Shown piece by piece: positions 34,801 to 47,042 of a DNA stretch of 64,000 nt. The notes under the pieces were generated by a model that was given only the letters and a program-made list of their open reading frames with translations, was not told where the DNA came from and did not search any database. Both the position numbers and the translations under genes were made by a program. Source of the stretch: Brachionus plicatilis (taxonomy: Eukaryota; Rotifera; Eurotatoria; Ploima; Brachionidae); the NCBI GenBank assembly GCA_010279815.1, contig QEOQ01000207.1, positions 344,962 to 408,961 of the forward strand. Reading direction: 5' to 3'. How positions within the stretch are numbered: the first letter of the stretch is position 1; each line of letters begins with the position of its first letter.

Positions 34801-37800
34801 GTTGAAGATTTAAGAATTTTTAAAATTGGCAAAATAAAAAAAAACTTATCTAGTTGGGAAATTTTTTTGTTAGGCACTTTTGTATTTAACTTCAAATTAT
34901 TCAAGATTATGAAAATGAAGAAAATTTCGAGTTTATTTTTTTAAAATAGAAAAAAAATAAAGAATTTGATCTGTAGTGACTCGCAAGTTAATTTTTAATT
35001 TAATGTTGAAATGCAAAATAAAGCAAAGCATAAAAGTAAAAATAATTAGAGTTATTTTGTTATGAGTGTTTATGCGTATGCTTTAAAATAAGTATTTATA
35101 GTAATTAAAATTTAATTTTAAAATCCACGCAGATTTTGCTTGATTTTTTTGTTGTTTTTTTTCTTACTATGATAGTATTAACGGTGAGATTTTTTGGTAA
35201 GAATTCAATTAAAGTTGAATAATCATAATTTGAAATTTTTAATACTTCTTATCTTGCAATCATACTCTTATACTTGCAATATTTGCATGCATTTTTATTT
35301 ATTTAATATTCAGCTTAGATACATACCAAGGCTAAAAGCCAAGTAGAGCTTAATTATGTGTCTTTGAGAAAAAAAGCCCACCTTACATAGTAAAAAAAAT
35401 TTAAACTCCTTTTTTTAAATGTTTAACATAAACAAACTAAACTAAATAAGAGACAAATATTTCTCAAACTGAATATTTATTTTAATCCAAATTTTTGAAC
35501 TGCACAAGCTATACTTCAAGATTTAAGTCTTTATCATTTGGCATTTCCTTAATTTTCTACAAATAAAAATTAAAATACAAAATTAATATATATTTAAATT
35601 TAATTATAGCTCACATTTATAATTTTTAGTTTATTTTAAAAGCAAAAATTTTTAATTTTCCAAGGATTCGTTCAAAATCAGTCATTATTTTGGTGCATTT
35701 GAATTGAGTTTAACCGTGTGTAAACTTTAAAAACAATCAGGTCATGATAAATTTTTGCTCATAAGATGTATTTAGAATAAAAATATAGAACTAGTTCAAA
35801 GAGAGCATAGTTTTTTTCTAGTAGATACTTAAATTTTCATATTTCCTATTATATTTATGTCAAGCATTTTCATATTTAAAAAATGAAATAAAGATAAAAT
35901 TAAAAGTTAAAATCAAAAATAATTAGAAGAAATATAAATTAAACTAGATGACCCCCTTTATGGTAAACTTTTTTTTCTTTTAAAAATTTATTTCATTAGA
36001 TGTGCAAGATTGAAATATAATATTTCAAAATTATGAAGTTGATTATGAAACTTTAATACCAAAAAAATATTTTTTTAATTATTTTTTTGAAATTAATGAA
36101 AAATGAAATTTGAGGATATGTAATTCAATTACCTTTAAAAAATTTTTAGAACAAACCGGTTTTTTTAGTTCTGAAGATCTAAATAAAAATTTAGAATCAT
36201 TTTTTAATTGATATAGTTTGATGGAAAGCACTTTAAATCAAAAATCGAGAAGCAAGTCCATTTTCTCTAAAATTCCAAGATGAAAATGAACGATTTTTTG
36301 CATTTTTTTTTTAAATTAAAATTTCCTTTTCTTTCTTTATTTACTTTTTTTTTCATAAAAGTGTAAACAGATTGTTATAATTGTTTAATCTTTTCGATCA
36401 TCAGAATTTCTAAACTATGAAGCGACTTTTGTTTTTTAATTTTTATAGGAAGTTTTTTCATTATAAATATTTAAAAATTGAATATATTTATATACCGAGT
36501 GTCATATATAAAAATGTAGAGAAAAAAATTCTACTAATTAGTGTTTTTATTTTTTTCTTTTGCACTCAATTTTTCGTCAAATACGATTAATAAACAATTT
36601 AAATAAATAAAATAATTAATTTCGAAATTTTTGCAACACACTGTATTTTGCTTATTGTATTTTGCTTATTATTTTTCATCGAAAGTCATGAAACAAGACT
36701 TTGGCAATGAATTATTTATTTTCTAATTGCAAAGCAGATGGCCATCGACATTTACTTTGAATGATCTTTTGATCAAATCTAGTGAAGTGAAGTGATCTTT
36801 TCGGGACTAAAAAAAAAATTTTTTTTAAGAAACTCTCGAGTAGCACTAATTCAATTTTCTTTTTTAAACAATATGAATTTCTTAGGAAACGAAAACGCGG
36901 GAGACTGATAATATTCAATCAAAGCTAAAGTATTAAAAAAATTTGATAACAATAAAATTATTTAAATTTATTTAATGTTTTTAGACTTATCTAAGAATAA
37001 AAAATATTAATATTTTTTTGTTTGTTTATTCATTGTTAAGCAAAAAATAAAATATCTACAACTAAAAAAATAATCTATTTAAAGAGTTTATATTATAAAG
37101 CATGAACTCTTTCAAAAAACCACGTGATTATTGATTGTTTGTAGGTAAACCTTTGTGCACAGATGCTAGTATACTTGCGAACTTGTGGTTTAGGTGCATG
37201 ATACAAGTACCATCCTATTCATGTAAAAATAAATAATAAAAAGTTTAAAAAATTAAGAAAGAATAAATTCAATAAAATAATTTAAGAGTAGATTAGTTGT
37301 TGAATAATTTTAGAATTTATAATTTAACCAATAATCAATAAAATTCTACAAATTTGAAAGATTTCATTTTTATTCTATTTGAAAAAATTTAATTATTGAT
37401 AATTTTATTATCATGTATTTTTTGTTAATTATATTTATATATATTTTTTTAAAAAGGATTACTAGATTACAAATAAAAAACAGTGTCTGATCACTTATTT
37501 GATAATTTTATGAAAATAATATTTGTTTCATTTTAGCTTTATTAAATAAATATTTTAATTGAAATATCACAAAATCTGACATAAAAGTTTGAAACTTTAC
37601 ATCGTCACTATATATAAATAATATATACTCGTTTAAAAAAAAATGAAAAAAATTATTTAAAAAAAGTCTTTGTTAGTTGGCAAGTTAGAAAATCAAATAA
37701 ACTTAAATAATTAAAAATAAGACTAAAATGAGAATGAAAAAAAAAACAAAAAAATCATTTGATAAAATCCACATCAGTACCCAATAAGTATTTTGACTTT

Positions 37801-38048
37801 TCAAAAAAAAAATTAATAATTAACTAATTTTTTCAAAATTAAAAATAATTTCGCTACAAAAAGGAAGTTTTCTTTATAAAAATCAACAAACATGACAAAT
37901 TCTCTTCATTTATTTTTATCATTTAAAATAAGTTTATTGGCTTTAAAATGACGACAGCTAACGACAAAATGCTGAGCTGCTTAATTGAATAATCCAGTCC
38001 AACAACACACAATTTTGGTTCCATAAAATCAGTCCAACGTGAGACAAA
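34801..38048. other. 3.2-kb spacer upstream of PTBP and downstream of FNDC3
   Basis: No supported gene was found. It should contain the PTBP promoter and 5' untranslated region (right of 34800, minus strand) and the FNDC3 3' untranslated region (left of 38049). A slightly GC-richer patch at about 37115-37215 (containing CACGTG at 37120-37125) is unexplained. Confidence 0.5.
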
Positions 38049-41000
38049 TTAGAACTCAACGCTTCTCACCGTGGCCACATCAAAGTAAAAACTAACACAA
38101 TACGCGATCAAAAAAGCTAAAATTACCAGAAAAATAATCAGTAAAAAGGCCCAGCAGTGATCGTTTGTTGACTGAACCGTAGATATCGGATCTGTGTCCA
38201 ACTCGCTAGGAATAGGCTTTGAAAAGCTCGATTTTTTACTCGCTTTGCCATTACTAGACATATTTTTGCTAATACTATTTTTTTTTGAAGAAGCATTAAG
38301 TTTAGTAAAAAAAGCCGGAAACAAAATTCTGTCCACCCAGCGAGTTTGACGACTGGACTCGCTCTGCCTCATTTCCACACCATTCGCTTTCTCCTTGGCT
38401 TTGGAACTTTTTAAAGTGGTAAAAGTTCCAATAGGAGAAAAAGGCGCACATATTCTCTGAAGGGTGGTCTCGTCTTTTCGAATAGCGGCACAAACTCGTA
38501 CACTATACTCGCTATTTGTCTCAAGGTCTCTAAACCTGTAGCAACAATCAGAGCCCCTGTACACTTCTTTGAAATCGGCATCTTTTTTTTGAATCTGCAA
38601 ACAGTACTCCAAAAAATCCGGTCTTTCTTGGCCATACTTGTTCCATTCGACAAGGCACCCGTTTGAAGATATTTGGCTGATGGCCGGAGCTTTTGTAATG
38701 ATCGGGGGAGACTTGGCAGTCGAAAAATGGTAGTTATGTGACCATTTACCTTGTCCAGCTTCATTAATTGCGCAAATTCTGAACAAATAACTTGACGATT
38801 CGGAAAGTTTGTTGAGCCGAAATTGGTTTGATGGGCCTTCATATGCAGTGGCGAATCTATCGCAATTTATATCAACATCATCGCCATCATTGTTAAAGTC
38901 ATTTTTTCTATATTGTAGAATATAGGTAAAATTTTCGCCTGAATTCCATTTTAGCTTTATACCATTGTAGCTAACCCAAACACATTCTAAATTAGGCGGC
39001 TGAGGTGCCAGTGCCTTTGTTTTAAATTTTACCAAGTTGGAAAATTGCCCGATGCCTACACTGTTTGCTGCCTGTATACGAAACTTGTAATTCGTATCCG
39101 GTTCAAGAGAGTCAAATAAGTAGGTGCACTCATTTTGATGCAGCACAACATACGGGTTTGAGTGGGTTGATTGCTCATTAAAGTCAATGTTGTAAAATTG
39201 TATTGGCGATCCGTTTGTGCTTGGTGGTTTCCAAGAAACAAGAGCTGAGTCTGTGTGAATCTCTTCCAGGCGTATACCAGTGACGATTCCGGGCACACTG
39301 GCAGGCGAAATGTATTCTACAATTTGGCTGTATTGACTAGGTCCGATGATGTTTGTTGCCTGTATACGGAATAGATATTTTGTGTTGGGCAAGAAAAGAT
39401 TTCTTAGCTCATGTTTGAGGCTGCCTCCGGTGTAAAGATTTGTAAATTGTCCATTTTCTTTGGCTGTCCATTCCAATCTGTATTCGATTATTGGTGAGCC
39501 GTTGGACTCCGGTTCGGACCAATTTATTAAAAGACAATTCGAAGACTTTGTCGCTATTACCAAAGAATTGGGTGCGTTGGGACAAGTGGCACCGCTAGTG
39601 AATTGTAAATTGTCTGACCATGGACCGTGACCATTTTTGTTTATAGCTCGTAGTCGAATTATATAATTGTGGCCTTTGAAAGAAAATTAAGTTGAAAAAA
39701 TTTTCAAATATTTTAATTTAAATGCTTTAAGCTTAATTATCTTTTTAAATTTTCAGTCTCTTTTTAGTTCGTTTGGCTACAATAAGCTTTGAAAAAGCAA
39801 GTTGAGTTATGAAGTTAAAAATAAGGAACTAATATTCATATATAATTTTTTTTTTTAATTAAAATTTTATATGAATTTACAAAAATTTATTCTAATTAAT
39901 TAATAATCAAAAATAGAATAAGTTTTTTATGTGAATAACCAAAGAAATTTTAATAATTCAACTTAGACTGCTTTAGGAGAAAATAAATATTTTAGATCTA
40001 TGTATTGATTTTTTCAAATTATCCAGAATAATAATAGATTAAATGCATTTCTATTTTAATTTAATTATTGATAAAATAATTGATTTTTTTTTGGATTGAT
40101 CGATTGGGCACTTGGAATTTTTACACAGTGAATTCTGAAAACTAACGCTAAAAGCATTGATAACCTTTTGCTGTTATTTCAAGGAAACAAATGCATAAGC
40201 TTGATATATTCCGTAATTTTAGCGAATATTTTTTTGGTTAAATCTCTTTAATCCGTAAACTTAGAAAAAATGACAAAATACAATTTATGGTATTGAATAT
40301 ACCGAAATTTCTTATAAAACAGCAAATATTATAAAAATGATAAAATGACAAAAAAAAACATTTTTATTTTCATTTTTATATTACAGGTTTTAAAATTAAT
40401 CATTATCAAATTTTTAAAATAATTTTTTATTATAAAAATAAAATCAAAATAAATAATAAATATTATAGCTTATTTTGCTTGAATTTTATTAAATTATGAA
40501 AATTCCGTTATTTAAATTATTTTTAATTCCGTTATTTAAATTATTTTTAATTCCTTATTCTTGCATGAAATAAAATTAAACATACAAATGATTTTACATG
40601 ATCGATTAAGTGAATCGTTAGTGACATTGATCAAAAATATAAAATTATTTTTAAATATAGTTTATTTTAAAAACTCTAAAATATTTCATTATTTTTTTTG
40701 ATTCGAACTAGTGTTGGGAATCGACTAGGTCGACTAGAGTCGACTAAATATTTTTTTAGTCGACTCGACTCGACTTCAAAAAGATATTTTCTTTTAAATT
40801 TAATTTTTTTTACCTAAAAAATTTTTTTTGTTTTCTGCTTTTTTCTAATTATTTTATCTAATCAACTATCGAATTCTAATATTAATTATTTAACTTAATT
40901 GTTTTTTAAAATTTACATTGATCTTTTTCCATTGAGGATCGCTCCAGGACCCTATTTCCGAGAAAAATTAAATAACGACTTAGCTAAATCGACTATGCAG

Positions 41001-44000
41001 TTTCTTTGTTATTTTTGTAGAAAAATACAACTTAAAACTTTTCTTTTCAATTTAATTTTTGAACTTAAAAATTAATCGAGTCGACTCGGGACAAAATATG
41101 CCCAACACTAATTCGAACCTTTATAGTTCGACTTTTTAATTTTTGGACAATTGATAACTTTATTTCACTTAAGATTTCAAATTTTTAATATTAATTAAAA
41201 AATATTGACTTAGAATAGTTAATGTATCACTATCAAATTCTAAGACCATTTTAAAATATTAATACTGAAAGATTTTTAAATTTTTATCAGTTTTTATTCT
41301 GAAAAAATTCTAGTGAAATTCCTAATTTTTTAATTTGTCGGATGACTTTAATTTAAGGACGTGTTTGCAAACCGAGTCGCTATTGCATTCACGTTATCAT
41401 TTTTAAAGTGTTCAAATGCGATCTATGTATGAAAAGAAATGAATCAAATGAATTTTAACTATTTTGGACTAATTTTTGGGTATTCTGTAAAAAAATAATA
41501 ATGGTTGATAAATGTTTTTGTGTTTTTTTATTAGATATTAGTTTTTATAGTTCAGAGTGATATTAATTCATTTTTTTTCTTCATTTTTTTAAATCTGTTT
41601 TTAATCTATCAACTATTAGTTCGATAATCATTTTTTAAAATGAATTAAAAAATACTAAAAACAAAGCCTTTTACCTGGATTCAGACCATCAACAGTGAAT
41701 GTCAATTCATTACCGCGGTAAACAACATTCTCTTCTTCAGTAGAATTGTTTGTGAGGCTCAGCTCATAATTTGAGACATCAGCTCCACCAGTATTGTCCG
41801 GAGCATTCCATTTAATTTGAGCTGAATTCGGTTTTGGCTTGTTGTTCAATTTTGGCGCGCTGCATTTACCTGGAGCGACTGATGGTGTCCAAAATTTGGA
41901 AACTTCCGAATAATCACTCTGTCCAATCGAGTTGGAACAAAAAACTCTTAAATAATAACACTGGCCAGGCTTTAAATGTTTTTCCAGCTCGCATTCATCT
42001 TTTTCATCATAATAAATTTCCTCAAAGCCGTCAAATTCATTTTCTGACATTTCCAGCGAATATCTCAAAATCTTGTCACCACCATCGTCCTTTGGAGATT
42101 CCCAATTGAATTTGTAAACACTATTTGCTTGAATTTTGCTGCGAATTTTTCCTGGTCGCTTTGGCACATCAGCTTTAGTGGTGAATTTGGCAATATCAGA
42201 CCATGCCGAATTTCCCTCTTCATTTTTGGCTCTCAGTCTAAATTGATAAACACATCTACGTCTGAGATCTTTGACAGTACAGGTAAGAGCCGAGCCGTGA
42301 TAAACTGTCAAAAATCCATGTCCAGCAGCAATTTTATCCTCTTGGTCAAGCATTTGTAGCTCGTAGTCTATGTCATTTATCCGCTTCGGACCCCAGACCA
42401 GATCCAAAGAGCTTACAGTCGAGTCTGTGAGCTTGGGCGCATCGGGCGTACTAGGAACTCCACCCGAAGTGTTTATAAAACTAATAGGACTAAACTCGCT
42501 TAAGCCATGACTATTTTCGGCAGCTACCCGAAAAGCATAGCAAGTGTTTGCCTTTAGTTTTTTTACTATGTATTGTTTTGAGGTGCCTTTGTAAATTTGG
42601 CAAAATTCTCCCAGATTTGACTCAATCTCGTCCAGATTTTCAGATTGATTATTTATTTCCTGGTATTCGAGGAGAAAATTTTGTATCTTGGAGCCATTGC
42701 TGCTGGGCTCAAGCCATTTGATGGTAAGTTCATTTTTTTTCTTGACACCGACTTGTTTGGGCGCAAGTGGCTGGTCTGGCTGCAGTGTCTTTGTTCTGAA
42801 AGAGACTGTTTCAGTAGTGGGACTTTTGCACTTTTGATTGAGGGATGCGCTAACTCTAAGATAATATTGTGTGTTGGCCATGAGATCTTTTAGAGTTATT
42901 TCGTTTGCTTCACCGGAATAAACCTTGTCAAAATTGTTCTCAGTTTCGCATGAGATCTCGAGTGTATAGTTCAAATTTTGTAGTTTGTCCACAGCTTCTT
43001 GAACAAGAATTGGCCGACAGGACGAGTCGGTGACCAAAAGATCTTCTTTGGTCAGTTCAATGGCACTTAGGAAAACAAATACGCTCTGTGGTTGAATATT
43101 TTTAACAATTGGCTCTTTAATTCGTTCCAGAATGGATTCAAAAAAGGCCAAATTGGTGTCGATATGCGCGTCTAAATCGATGGGTTCTTGGCGCAGGCGG
43201 TGGTTTTCGATCAGCAAAGACTGATTGGAATTTGTTTGATTCTTGGGACAGAAGGGCTGATTGACTGGCTGTTTGGGCATTTGACGAAATTGGTGCTTTC
43301 CAGCGTAGAATTGTTGATGCATGACGTGACCATTGAAATTCATCATGGCTTGTGGCAATTTATTGCTTGGATTTGTGAATGCTGAATTTATGGTGCCGTT
43401 TGGTGCTGGTTTGCTATTCGAATTTGCTTTAATAAAATAAAATTATTTAAGATTTTGAAATTTTTTTTGTTTCTCTTTTGCAAAACGTGAGAGTTTAATC
43501 CCACTTCAAATTTAAGAAAGAATTAAAGAATTTTTTATCTAATAAACAATTCTTTTTTGTTGTCGAAAATAATAAGACTAATTAAGACTCAAGATTTTGC
43601 AAATCTCGGTCTAATGACCTAAAAGAGATTTGATTTAATGGGATAAAAAAGTACACGAGATTAGTTAAAAATTCAAAAAAAATTTTTTTCCATATTCTGG
43701 TCATTTGGACAGGTTGGTAATAAATTTTTAATTAATACAAGTATTTTATTTAAATTTGACGAAGAAAATTTTAATTTTACATTGAGCTTAAATTGGAGCT
43801 GAAGAATTATTTAAGCCTGGTCATAAGTCCACTATTCAAATGTTCCTATTCATTAGATCATGCTTGAGTCAATAAAGCTTTTAAGTGTTCTTCTCAACCA
43901 AGATTATGTGCGTAACCTAGGAAATGAATTAGATAAATCCGAGCTTATCAAGAAATTTTAATTACTTGCCACGAAAGGCACTGATAAATTTTGAGTTCAA

Positions 44001-47000
44001 AATTAGTTTAAAAATGTAAATATTTTTTTTTTTAATAGACAAGCTAATAATTAAATAGTCTGCGGAATGATTCACAAGTTTGACTCGAAGTGAAAAGCCT
44101 GATTTTCCAATTTTCTAATTTACTAATTTTGTCCATACCATTGATGCATTAAACAAAATTTTTTTCAAAAAATTTATTAAAGATATACCTTGAATTATTT
44201 AAATTAGCAAAAAATATTCATACATACCAAATAGTTTATTCTCTTTTGAACGATTTGTGATTATTGCTTGCTGGGACACACTTTGGTTGAGGTGTAAATT
44301 TTGTTGATTTTTTGAGTTAAAGTCATCTGTTTTAAAAGTGTTCGAAATTGAACAATGAGAAGAAGACGAATTTGATGCCGACGTGGACGAACAGGAAGAC
44401 GAAGACAATGGTGATATAGATAGAACGCTGTTTGAAGATAGACCAGGTGTAGCACTATTAGTACTTGACTCGTTCAGTTCAGCATCTGACTTTGCTTGGC
44501 AAATTAAGCTGGCCTCGCTATCCAAGTCGCTCAAACTATTTTCTTTATTCTCCTGAACAGATTCCACACTAATGGGATTTAGTGGTGCTCCAGGACTGTG
44601 CTGATAGTGATTGTAATAGCCAAATTGCTGGTTGGGATAGTTGTTGTTTGATCGATAGGCTTGCTTTATAAAAAAATAAATATTAAAGTAAAATCTTTTT
44701 TTAAATGTTCAAAATAAATAATAAATGCCACATAGTAAACATCGAAATTTTAGACACGTATAAAAATCAGTCCCTCTCTTTTTTTCTATCATAATTTAAC
44801 CATGAAATTTCGTGGCTTATACGTGCACTCAAATAAATTGAAAAAGACCCTGTAAGTTTATTTTTTTTTGTAGGGTTTAAGCCTAATTTCAGTTCAAATA
44901 ATTTTTTTTTTATTTAAAAATAATTTTTTTTGATTAATTTTCTTTTTAATAATTTTAATTTTTAAAAGTTTGAAAACTAAATGCAGCACTTAAATTCTGC
45001 TTTGAATGGTGAATCAATCAAATTGAATATTTAAGTTCTCATTAGCTGTCAGTCACAATGATGACGACTAACATGTTTCCGGATTTTTTTGTTAGAAAAA
45101 TATCGAAAAAAAAACTTATATTTATTTGGCATTTTTCTGAAAAATAAAGAGTTAGAGCATATTTTGAAAATTTTTTTGTATCCAAATTGAAACCATTCAT
45201 ATTCATTTTATCAATTTAAACAATTGAATTAAAAAGACGAAAATCTAAAATTTATCATCTTAATATAAATAATATACTTGAGAATAAAAAAATTGTTCAA
45301 TACTTCTCGAAACAAAAAAAGAAGATCTAATATTTAATCTGTAGAAATCAAATAAAAATAATCAATTTAAAAAAATATTTTTTTTGCATACAAAAAAATC
45401 AATTAAATTTAAACCGGCCCTTTTATTTTCTTAATTACTTTTTTCTTATTCAAGCATAAATCGAGAAAATTCAGGTAATCATTTTGACTATTTGCCTAGA
45501 TCGAATTGAGTACACTTTGAAAAATATTACTCATTTAAAATTTTTGTGTTCATCAATAAAAAAAATCCGCTTTTGTGAATTTTGAATACAAATTGAACAC
45601 AAATTCTTTATTTTTTGATATATTAAAATTAATAAAAAACATTCGAAAAATAATTTTTTGATAAATTAAAATTAAAGTTATTAGAAAATATAAGAAAAAA
45701 TACCGCAACACAGTACAGCATACTTTGTTGCGCCTTTTTTGCCTAAAATATTTGTTTCTTCTTTTTTTCTTTAGGAAATCAATTTCAATAATCTATTTAG
45801 ATCTTATTGATGTTTTATCTTTGTCTTTTTTTTAGATGAGAAAAATTATTTTAGATAAATAAGGCGCAACAAAGTATGCTGCATTGTGTTGCGGTATTTT
45901 TTCTAATATTTTCTAATAACTTTAATTTTAATTTATCAAAAAATGAAGAATTTCTGCTCAATTTGTATTCGAAATTCACAATTAATCAAAAATCTTAAAT
46001 TAACAAAAAAAAGCAATGTTTTTCCTTCTCAAACCACTCTATGGTGTCATAATTAGTGCATTCCAAGCAGCCTGGAATAAAGTTACAGTAGACAAGACAT
46101 AGACAAGACATTACACTTAAAAATTTTCAAAAATTTAATAACCATCGAATGGAGACTATTTAAACAATTGATTTTAGAATGAAAAGAATTTTTAAGATGG
46201 GCTGCAGGTTTTGGGACTTTGGAGTGATGATTAACCATGCTATTTCTGCTATAGCTATGGTTTTTTGGCGCATTAAAATTATTAAAATTTGTTTTATTAT
46301 AAACCTGTTGACAACCATTGGATGAATCGATGCGAGTAGTTGGGTTGATGGGCGCCAGCTGGTTAGGCTGCGGCGAAGATATAATTAGATGTACCAACAT
46401 TCCATTCTCATCTACAATTTGCTGTACAATTTGTCCCGGTGCAGGCGATGTCAACTGGAGCGGGACGGCCTGCGTACTATCGTTATTGACTATTTTGACT
46501 GTGGCCGGTCCAATTATGTCCCTAACTTTGTCGCCGAGCTGCACTTGAAAAATGTGGCCCGCGTCGACATGCACGAACACGGTCGACGACTGGTTGGACA
46601 CTTTGGCATCAGTTCTATTCGAGAAATTCATCAACTGCTGGGGATAGAGGGGCATTTGGGGCGTATTGGGCAGGCTGGAGTAGATCATGCCCGGGTAGGA
46701 CATGGGCGACATGTTGTAGATGGACTGGCTCGTGTAAGAATGGTGGAGTGCATTTTTATTGCATGCTGAATTGAGATTGTTTCTGAGCGGCAGCGAGTTG
46801 GGCGGCGGAAGATTTTTAGGCAGCGAAAATTCGGTAAATTTTACTTCCGCTTTTGAGTTGGACTCGTTGGGCGTGGGCGTCGGGGTGGTGTCTTGGTTAA
46901 CCGAGTTTATTTCTGTGTCATCGCTTGAATTCTCTTCCTGGTTGGTACCATTGGCATTCTCGTTGTCCGCGCAGCTTATTCTCTCTTTGGCGTCTGGTGC

Positions 47001-47042
47001 GCTCGATTTGTCCATGTGTTCCAGCAAGTCTATTGGCGACAT
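38049..47042 (-). CDS. FNDC3A: Fibronectin type III domain-containing protein 3 (FNDC3A/B), tail-anchored
   Basis: FNDC3 is an ER/Golgi-associated membrane protein; in vertebrates it acts in cell adhesion and spermatid development. Exons (5' to 3'): 47042 to about 46305 or lower (3' edge uncertain), 44663-44228, 43426-41675 and 39673-38049. The start MSPIDLLEHMDK is the first ATG of the frame. The N-terminal part holds the FNDC3-specific block VHVDAGHIFQVQLGDKVRDI followed by a GPATVKI/GQIVQQIVDENG segment. A serine-rich linker follows. Nine FN3 domains can be counted (five before and four after the 39674-41674 intron, domain 5 being split by it), each with a W...YxLxxxA-type core. The C-terminus has one membrane helix (WAFLLIIFLVILAFLIAYCV), then DVATVRSVEF and stop. 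Nine FN3 domains plus a C-terminal anchor is exactly the vertebrate plan. Confidence 0.94.
40501..40548. repeat. Two tandem copies of a 24-bp unit
   Basis: A 24-bp unit beginning AATTCCGTTATTTAAATTAT is repeated twice, perfectly, followed by a partial third start (AATTCC). It is a local duplication without evident function. Confidence 0.7.
40709..41110. mobile_element. hAT-type MITE, 402 bp, with 8-bp target duplication
   Basis: Both ends carry TAGTGTTGGG as terminal inverted repeats. They are flanked by identical 8-bp direct repeats ATTCGAAC at 40701-40708 and 41111-41118. An 8-bp duplication and TAGTG-type ends are characteristic of hAT elements. The subterminal region is rich in GTCGACT repeats, which may be transposase-binding sites. 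There is no transposase frame. The perfect duplication suggests a fairly recent insertion. Confidence 0.88.
43427..44227. other. FNDC3 intron, 801 bp
   Basis: Phase-1 intron between the serine-rich linker exon and the first FN3 exon. Its donor is GTATGT and its acceptor AAAG. AT-rich; nothing else was recognised. Confidence 0.7.
44664..46082. other. FNDC3 intron region containing a fold-back element
   Basis: AT-rich sequence between the first two FNDC3 coding exons. It contains the palindromic element 45574-45981. A small additional exon could be hidden here, because the donor of the first exon is not clear. Confidence 0.5.
45574..45981. mobile_element. Fold-back element, about 408 bp
   Basis: Two long arms (45574-45745 and 45855-45981, approximately) are reverse complements with scattered mismatches. 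Matching blocks include TTGTGAAT/ATTCACAA at the tips, TACAAATTG/CAATTTGTA, and ATACCGCAACACAGTACAGC against GCTGCATTGTGTTGCGGTAT. The GC-rich inner block GTTGCGCC / GGCGCAAC stands out from the AT-rich surroundings. No coding capacity and no sure target duplication were found. Confidence 0.7.

Larger units (their letters stand above)
39674..41674. other. 2.0-kb FNDC3 intron splitting FN3 domain 5
   Basis: Contains a hAT-type MITE (40709-41110) and a short direct repeat (40501-40548). The remainder is AT-rich with nothing recognised. Confidence 0.7.

Noticed and set aside
36712..36918. Minus-strand 68-residue frame between FNDC3 and PTBP
   Set aside because: Basic, biased composition without domain, splice context or family resemblance.
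40700..41120. GTCGACT repeats as an independent satellite array
   Set aside because: They are confined to the inside of a hAT-type MITE bounded by inverted repeats and an 8-bp duplication.
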